Assembly (NCBI GenBank): GCA_965661115.1
Contig: CBFICO010000094.1
Coordinates: 1 to 9,756 of the forward strand
Origin: UBA6770 sp965661115
Lineage (GTDB): Bacteria; Bacteroidota; Bacteroidia; Flavobacteriales_G; Salibacteraceae
DNA: 9,756 bases
Direction: 5' to 3'
Part shown: positions 6,274-9,756 of the stretch, piece after piece
Layout: each line of letters opens with the position of its first letter
Numbering within the stretch: position 1 is the stretch's first letter
Notes under the pieces: model-generated
Database searches by the model: none
What the model was told of the DNA's origin: nothing
Seen by the model: the letters and a program-made list of their open reading frames with translations, nothing else
Position numbers and translations under genes: made by a program

Positions 6274-7053
6274 GTGCTTACTAAAAACAAAATCAAATTA
6301 ATTAACTCTTTAGACAGAAAAAAGAACCGTAAGGAACATGGACTTTTTATTGTTGAAGGAGAGAAACTGGTAGATGAGTTAATTAACGAATGCGAAACAA
6401 GGCAACAGTGTCAGTTTAAAATATCGGAACTTTTTTATACGCTTGATTACAAGCAAAATAGAGTGTCAGAATTAGCTGAACTCAATGTTCCTCAAACAGA
6501 AATCACCCTAACTGAGCTAGAAAAAATTTCAAATTTCACCACACCAAATCAGGTGCTGGCACTTGTAAATATTCCTCAAGATAAAATTCCATATTACGAT
6601 GAGGAATTAATATTGATGGTTAATGGAGTGAAAGACCCCGGAAACCTTGGTAATATTATTCGATGTGCAGATTGGTTTGGTATTAACCACGTTATTTGCT
6701 CAACCAATTGTGTTGGATTGTATAATCCCAAAGTTGTGCAAGCAAGTATGGGTAGTATTTTCAGAATAAACGTATTGTACTTAGACCTAGAGAAAGTTTT
6801 AACCAAAATGCGTAAAAACAATCCCTTAAAACCGGTTTACGGTGCCACTTTAAATGGCGACAATATTTACGAAATGAATCTTAACCAGAATTCGGCAATC
6901 GTTGTAGGTAGCGAGTCGCACGGCATTTCTCCAGAAGTTAAAGCCTTACTTACTAAAGAGGTTAAGATTCCGCAAATGGGCAGAGGTGAATCTTTAAATG
7001 TTGCTTCAGCTACAGCAATCTTATGCTCTGAATTTAAGCGATTTACTGTATGA
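6274..7053 (+). CDS. SpoU/TrmH-family RNA 2'-O-methyltransferase
   Basis: A 259-residue SPOUT methyltransferase that transfers a methyl group from SAM to a ribose 2'-OH in rRNA or tRNA. The N-terminal substrate-binding domain starts KIKLINSLDRKKNRKEHGLF with VEG following. The catalytic knot has motif 1 DPGNLGNIIR (121-130, Asn124 and Arg130), motif 2 VVGSESHGI (210-218) and motif 3 IPQMGRGESLNVASA (232-246). Motif 2 has Ser-Glu-Ser where the family commonly has Asn-Glu-Gly; the key Glu214 is kept. The domain order resembles RlmB and TrmH-like proteins, but the target nucleotide cannot be named. The GTG start is supported by the family N terminus and by AAGAGG 3 nt before it. Its stop overlaps the surE start (ATGA). 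Confidence 0.92.
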   Translation: MLTKNKIKLINSLDRKKNRKEHGLFIVEGEKLVDELINECETRQQCQFKISELFYTLDYKQNRVSELAELNVPQTEITLTELEKISNFTTPNQVLALVNIPQDKIPYYDEELILMVNGVKDPGNLGNIIRCADWFGINHVICSTNCVGLYNPKVVQASMGSIFRINVLYLDLEKVLTKMRKNNPLKPVYGATLNGDNIYEMNLNQNSAIVVGSESHGISPEVKALLTKEVKIPQMGRGESLNVASATAILCSEFKRFTV

Positions 7054-7811
7054 AAAAACCACTGATATTAATTTGTAACGATGACGGAGTTACCGCACCT
7101 GGCATTCAGTCACTGATAGAATGCGTTAGAGATTTAGGCGAGATAATGGTGGTAGCTCCAGATAAACCACAGAGCGGTACTGGACACGGAATTACCATAA
7201 ACGCAACACTCAGAATGCAAAAGATTCGAGCGGAAAAAGATCTTACGGTTTACAGCTGTTCTGGAACGCCTGTAGATTGCATAAAACTTGCGATTTATAA
7301 AATGGATGTAAAACCAGACATCATTTTATCGGGAATAAACCACGGAAGCAACGCATCCATTAATGTTATTTATTCTGGGACTATGTCAGCTGCTGTGGAA
7401 GGAGCTTTAGAAGGTGTGCCTAGTATTGGGTTCAGTTTGCTAGACCACAGTATCGACGCTGATTTTACCGCATCTAAAGAAATTGCTCGTGCTATTACCA
7501 TTAAAGCATTGGAGCAACAAATGCCCAAAGGAGTTTGCTTAAACGCAAACATCCCCAAGCTGCATGCTGAAGAGATAATGGGAGTTAAAGTTTGTAGACA
7601 AGCTAAAGGAAACTGGGAAGAGGAGTTTGAAGCGCGTGTTGACCCTATGGGAAATGAATATTTCTGGTTAACCGGTACGTTTAAAAACTACGACCACGGC
7701 GAGGATACAGATATTTGGGCTTTGGAGAACAATTATGTGAGCGTGGTTCCTGTTCAAAACGATTTAACAGCTCATTCTGCGTTAACCGAAATAAACAACT
7801 GGGACTTATGA
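7050..7811 (+). CDS. surE: 5'/3'-nucleotidase SurE
   Basis: A metal-dependent phosphatase that removes phosphate from nucleoside 5'- and 3'-monophosphates (and exopolyphosphate in some members). It is linked to stationary-phase survival. The 253-residue length is normal. The metal ligands of the family are all present: Asp11 and Asp12 in CNDDGVTAPG, Ser42 in PDKPQSGTGHG, and Asn97 in LSGINHGSN. The segment SGTMSAAVEGALEGVPSIGFSL that follows is the SurE-typical helix region (given here in two parts: SGTMSAAVEG, then ALEGVPSIGFSL). The start overlaps the upstream stop as ATGA and its own stop overlaps the next start the same way, which suggests translational coupling across the operon. Confidence 0.95.
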   Translation: MKKPLILICNDDGVTAPGIQSLIECVRDLGEIMVVAPDKPQSGTGHGITINATLRMQKIRAEKDLTVYSCSGTPVDCIKLAIYKMDVKPDIILSGINHGSNASINVIYSGTMSAAVEGALEGVPSIGFSLLDHSIDADFTASKEIARAITIKALEQQMPKGVCLNANIPKLHAEEIMGVKVCRQAKGNWEEEFEARVDPMGNEYFWLTGTFKNYDHGEDTDIWALENNYVSVVPVQNDLTAHSALTEINNWDL

Positions 7812-8071
7812 AAGACAACTTAATTGTAGGCTTGCTGATTGGAGCCATTTTTCCACCCATAGTTGTAAAGATTTTGATAGAATCAGTGAATGAAGATTTA
7901 CTCACTTTTTCAGCTACTTACCTCGAAAACGTTTGTTTGCTTGCAATTGGTCTTAATGCTGGGATGATGTGGGTGACTCTAAATACCTTTAAGAAAGACA
8001 GAATGGGAAGAGGAATTTTGCTTTCTAATTTTGGCTACGTGATAGCCTTCGTAATTTATTTCTACAGTTAG
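7808..8071 (+). CDS. Small three-helix membrane protein, unknown function
   Basis: An 87-residue hydrophobic protein that I do not recognise as a named family. It has three predicted membrane helices. The first is at about residues 4-24 (LIVGLLIGAIFPPIVVKILI), the second about 36-58 (ending in NAGMMWVTL), and the third about 70-87 (GILLSNFGYVIAFVIYFYS). The loop TFKKDRMGRG between helices 2 and 3 is basic and therefore probably cytoplasmic. The start is the ATG that overlaps the surE stop (ATGA); the frame is open back to 7715 only inside surE. One nucleotide separates its stop from the lpxB start. This lock-in suggests coexpression with lpxB, possibly an accessory role in lipid A or membrane biology. 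That is inference from position only. Confidence 0.8.
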   Translation: MKDNLIVGLLIGAIFPPIVVKILIESVNEDLLTFSATYLENVCLLAIGLNAGMMWVTLNTFKKDRMGRGILLSNFGYVIAFVIYFYS

Positions 8072-8072
8072 T

Positions 8073-9194
8073 TTGAAGCTTTACATTATAGCAGGTGAGG
8101 CTTCAGGTGATTTGCATGGATCTAACTTGATTAAAGAGCTTAAACGTCAGGAGACTGGTGTTGAGATTAGAGCTTGGGGCGGTGATTTAATGCAAAAAGC
8201 GGGAGCAAATGTTGTGAAGCATATTTGCGAATTGGCCTTTATGGGTTTTATTGAAGTGCTTATGAATTTAAGTACCATTCTTAAAAACATCAGCTTTTGT
8301 AAAAAAGACATTGAACTATTTCAACCCGATGCCATTGTATTGATTGACTACCCCGGATTTAATTTGCGTATTGCGAAGTGGGCAAAGGCTAGACGTATAA
8401 AAGTGTTTTATTATATATCGCCTCAAATATGGGCTTGGAACCAGAAACGCGGTTGGAAAATCAAAAAGAATGTGGACGAAATGTTTGTCATTTTGCCATT
8501 TGAGCAAGAATTCTACAAAAAATTTGATTTTGATGTGCACTTTGTTGGGCATCCGCTTTTAGATGCAGTGCAATCTTTCCAAAAGACACAACCCGATTTC
8601 AATGAATTTTGCGAAAAGAATAATTTACCGAATAAACCAATTGTTGCTCTGTTACCAGGGAGCAGAAAGCAAGAAGTAAAAAAAATGTTGCCTATCTTCT
8701 TGCAGGTGGTGGATAGCTTTAAAGAATACCAGTTTGTATTGGCGGCTGCTCCAGCGCTTGATATGGATTTTTATGCTCCTTTTTTAACCAAAAAGAATGT
8801 GTCGGTAATTGGCGGTAGAACCTACGAATTGCTCATGCAATCTAAAGCTGCTTTGGTGAGCAGTGGTACCGCAACATTAGAAACAGCGCTATTTGGAGTG
8901 CCCGAAGTGGTTTGTTACAAAGGAGGCGGAGTAAGCGTAGCGTTGGCGAGAATGCTTATTAAAGTAAAGTTTATTTCGTTGGTGAATTTGGTTATGGATA
9001 GAGAAATAGTTACGGAACTTATTCAAGCAGATTTATCCAAAAAGAACTTGATTCAAGAATTGAATAAGCTCTTAACAGATAAAAATCACCTGCAACAATT
9101 AGCTTCCGACTATACCGAACTGCACACCAAATTGGGGGGTGCAGGAGCATCTGAGCTTACTGCCAATCTCATGTTGAAAACTCTGAAAGAGTAG
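8073..9194 (+). CDS. lpxB: Lipid-A-disaccharide synthase
   Basis: Joins UDP-2,3-diacylglucosamine to lipid X, giving the lipid A disaccharide at the cytoplasmic face of the inner membrane (GT19 family). The 373-residue length is normal. The N terminus has the signature AGEASGDLHG (7-16). Further family motifs are DYPGFNLRIA, then YYISPQIWAWNQKR near 115-128, VGHPLLDAV, LPGSRKQEV (194-202) and SSGTATLETALFG (263-275). The start is TTG at 8073, supported because the signature begins at residue 7 exactly as in ATG-started homologues, and the first in-frame ATG comes only at residue 41. It starts one nt after the stop of the small membrane protein. Its presence shows that the organism makes lipopolysaccharide or a related lipid A. 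Confidence 0.96.
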   Translation: MKLYIIAGEASGDLHGSNLIKELKRQETGVEIRAWGGDLMQKAGANVVKHICELAFMGFIEVLMNLSTILKNISFCKKDIELFQPDAIVLIDYPGFNLRIAKWAKARRIKVFYYISPQIWAWNQKRGWKIKKNVDEMFVILPFEQEFYKKFDFDVHFVGHPLLDAVQSFQKTQPDFNEFCEKNNLPNKPIVALLPGSRKQEVKKMLPIFLQVVDSFKEYQFVLAAAPALDMDFYAPFLTKKNVSVIGGRTYELLMQSKAALVSSGTATLETALFGVPEVVCYKGGGVSVALARMLIKVKFISLVNLVMDREIVTELIQADLSKKNLIQELNKLLTDKNHLQQLASDYTELHTKLGGAGASELTANLMLKTLKE

Positions 9195-9218
9195 CCCTAA
9201 CACCCAAAGGCACCCTTA

Positions 9219-9226
9219 TATTTTTG
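9219..9226 (+). promoter_or_regulatory. Possible -7 box of the SpoIID-like gene
   Basis: TATTTTTG matches TAnnTTTG and ends 8 nt before the ATG, in the 40-nt gap after lpxB. No -33 TTTG lies 19-21 nt upstream, and no terminator separates lpxB from this gene, so read-through from the operon is also possible. Confidence 0.25.
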
Positions 9227-9234
9227 TCTGAACT

Positions 9235-9756
9235 ATGTTGAGGTACATTTTTCTGACCCTAGTACTGAGTTTTTCTACCAGTGTGTTCGCTATTAAAGAA
9301 GTAATTAATGTGGGTATACTTTGGGGAAAACGCCCAGCATCAAGTGTGGTTTCTATTCACACGGGTTCATACACTTTGTATGGTGATAATGCTCCGGTAC
9401 GTCAACTTACAATAAACCAAACCATGGTTTTGCGTATCAGCGGATCACAAGTTCAGGTTACTTCTGGAGGTAAAGTATTAGGTAGTTACCAGCAGATTCA
9501 ATTAAAAAGAAATACATGGGGTTCGGCGTTTAGTTTAAAGGCATTATCGCCCAATACGGCTAAAAGAACCTACAACGATAACCTCAATGTTTCGGTGTAT
9601 AACGGCAAGCTCAAACTCATTAACAATGTTTACATAGAACATTATATTGGTGGAGTAGTTGAGGCGGAATCTGGCAGCAAAGAGACCTACGAGTATTACA
9701 AAGTGCAAGCGATAATTGCTCGGACTTACGTTTTATCAAATTTAAATAAGTACTCA
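9235..9756 (+). CDS. Secreted SpoIID/LytB-domain protein (3' end outside window)
   Basis: The frame is open from ATG 9235 to the window end (174 codons), so the C terminus is missing. A Sec signal peptide covers residues 1-19 with probable cleavage after SVFA. A beta-rich region follows. The SpoIID core then starts: YIEHYIGGVVEAESG (133-147) and KVQAIIARTYVL (156-167), which correspond to the family pattern EYVxGVVxxEM and KAQAIAARTYAL. Glu145 aligns with the catalytic Glu of SpoIID. Family members are peptidoglycan lytic transglycosylases (SpoIID) or amidase enhancers (LytB). In a non-sporulating Bacteroidota a cell-wall remodelling role in the periplasm is likely but not proven. It lies 40 nt after lpxB on the same strand. 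Confidence 0.85.
   Translation, partial: MLRYIFLTLVLSFSTSVFAIKEVINVGILWGKRPASSVVSIHTGSYTLYGDNAPVRQLTINQTMVLRISGSQVQVTSGGKVLGSYQQIQLKRNTWGSAFSLKALSPNTAKRTYNDNLNVSVYNGKLKLINNVYIEHYIGGVVEAESGSKETYEYYKVQAIIARTYVLSNLNKYS

Noticed and set aside
9195..9234. Terminator between lpxB and the SpoIID-like gene
   Set aside because: No stem of useful length precedes the short T run at 9221-9225; read-through is equally likely.
1..9756. Novel defence, mobile or CRISPR-type system
   Set aside because: No transposase, integrase, repeat-spacer array, toxin-antitoxin pair or nuclease module was seen; all long genes belong to recognised housekeeping families.

Overview
The window looks like a housekeeping segment of a Bacteroidota chromosome, most likely Flavobacteriales. 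The support is AT-rich DNA, the lipoprotein TamL-type BamA homologue, family-typical SpoU, SurE and TPMT-like proteins, TAnnTTTG promoter boxes, almost no Shine-Dalgarno sequences, and a tRNA gene without an encoded CCA. The assignment comes from reading the sequence only, without any database comparison.

Layout, left to right. (1) Positions 1-187: a monocistronic tRNA-Lys(TTT) on the minus strand with its own promoter and intrinsic terminator. (2) 259-771: shikimate kinase (aroK) on the plus strand. It converges on, and overlaps by 24 nt, a minus-strand pair made of a PyrR-like phosphoribosyltransferase (748-1251) and a TPMT-family methyltransferase (1273-1863). (3) 1865-2027: a previously unlisted, broken N-terminal piece of a response-regulator receiver domain. 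It is frameshifted at an 8-nt homopolymer and cut off just before the methyltransferase start. (4) 2053-2532: a SnoaL/DUF4440-type lipoprotein. It converges with an 8-nt overlap on a minus-strand envelope pair, a YbdG-like MscS channel (2525-3781) and TamL (3792-6209). (5) From 6274 rightwards: a tightly packed plus-strand operon of SpoU-type RNA methyltransferase, surE, a small three-helix membrane protein and lpxB, joined by ATGA, ATGA and a 1-nt gap. (6) 9235 to the window end: a secreted SpoIID/LytB-domain protein, cut by the window edge.

Functionally, the right two thirds centre on the cell envelope. TamL inserts outer-membrane proteins, LpxB makes the lipid A disaccharide, the YbdG-like channel senses membrane tension, and the SpoIID-like protein probably acts on peptidoglycan. 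The left third is amino acid and nucleotide metabolism plus tRNA. Four of the ten intact CDS starts are GTG or TTG.

I did not find a novel defence system, mobile element, CRISPR array or biosynthetic cluster. The most noteworthy items are the receiver-domain remnant, the unnamed membrane protein locked between surE and lpxB, and the unusual start of tamL.
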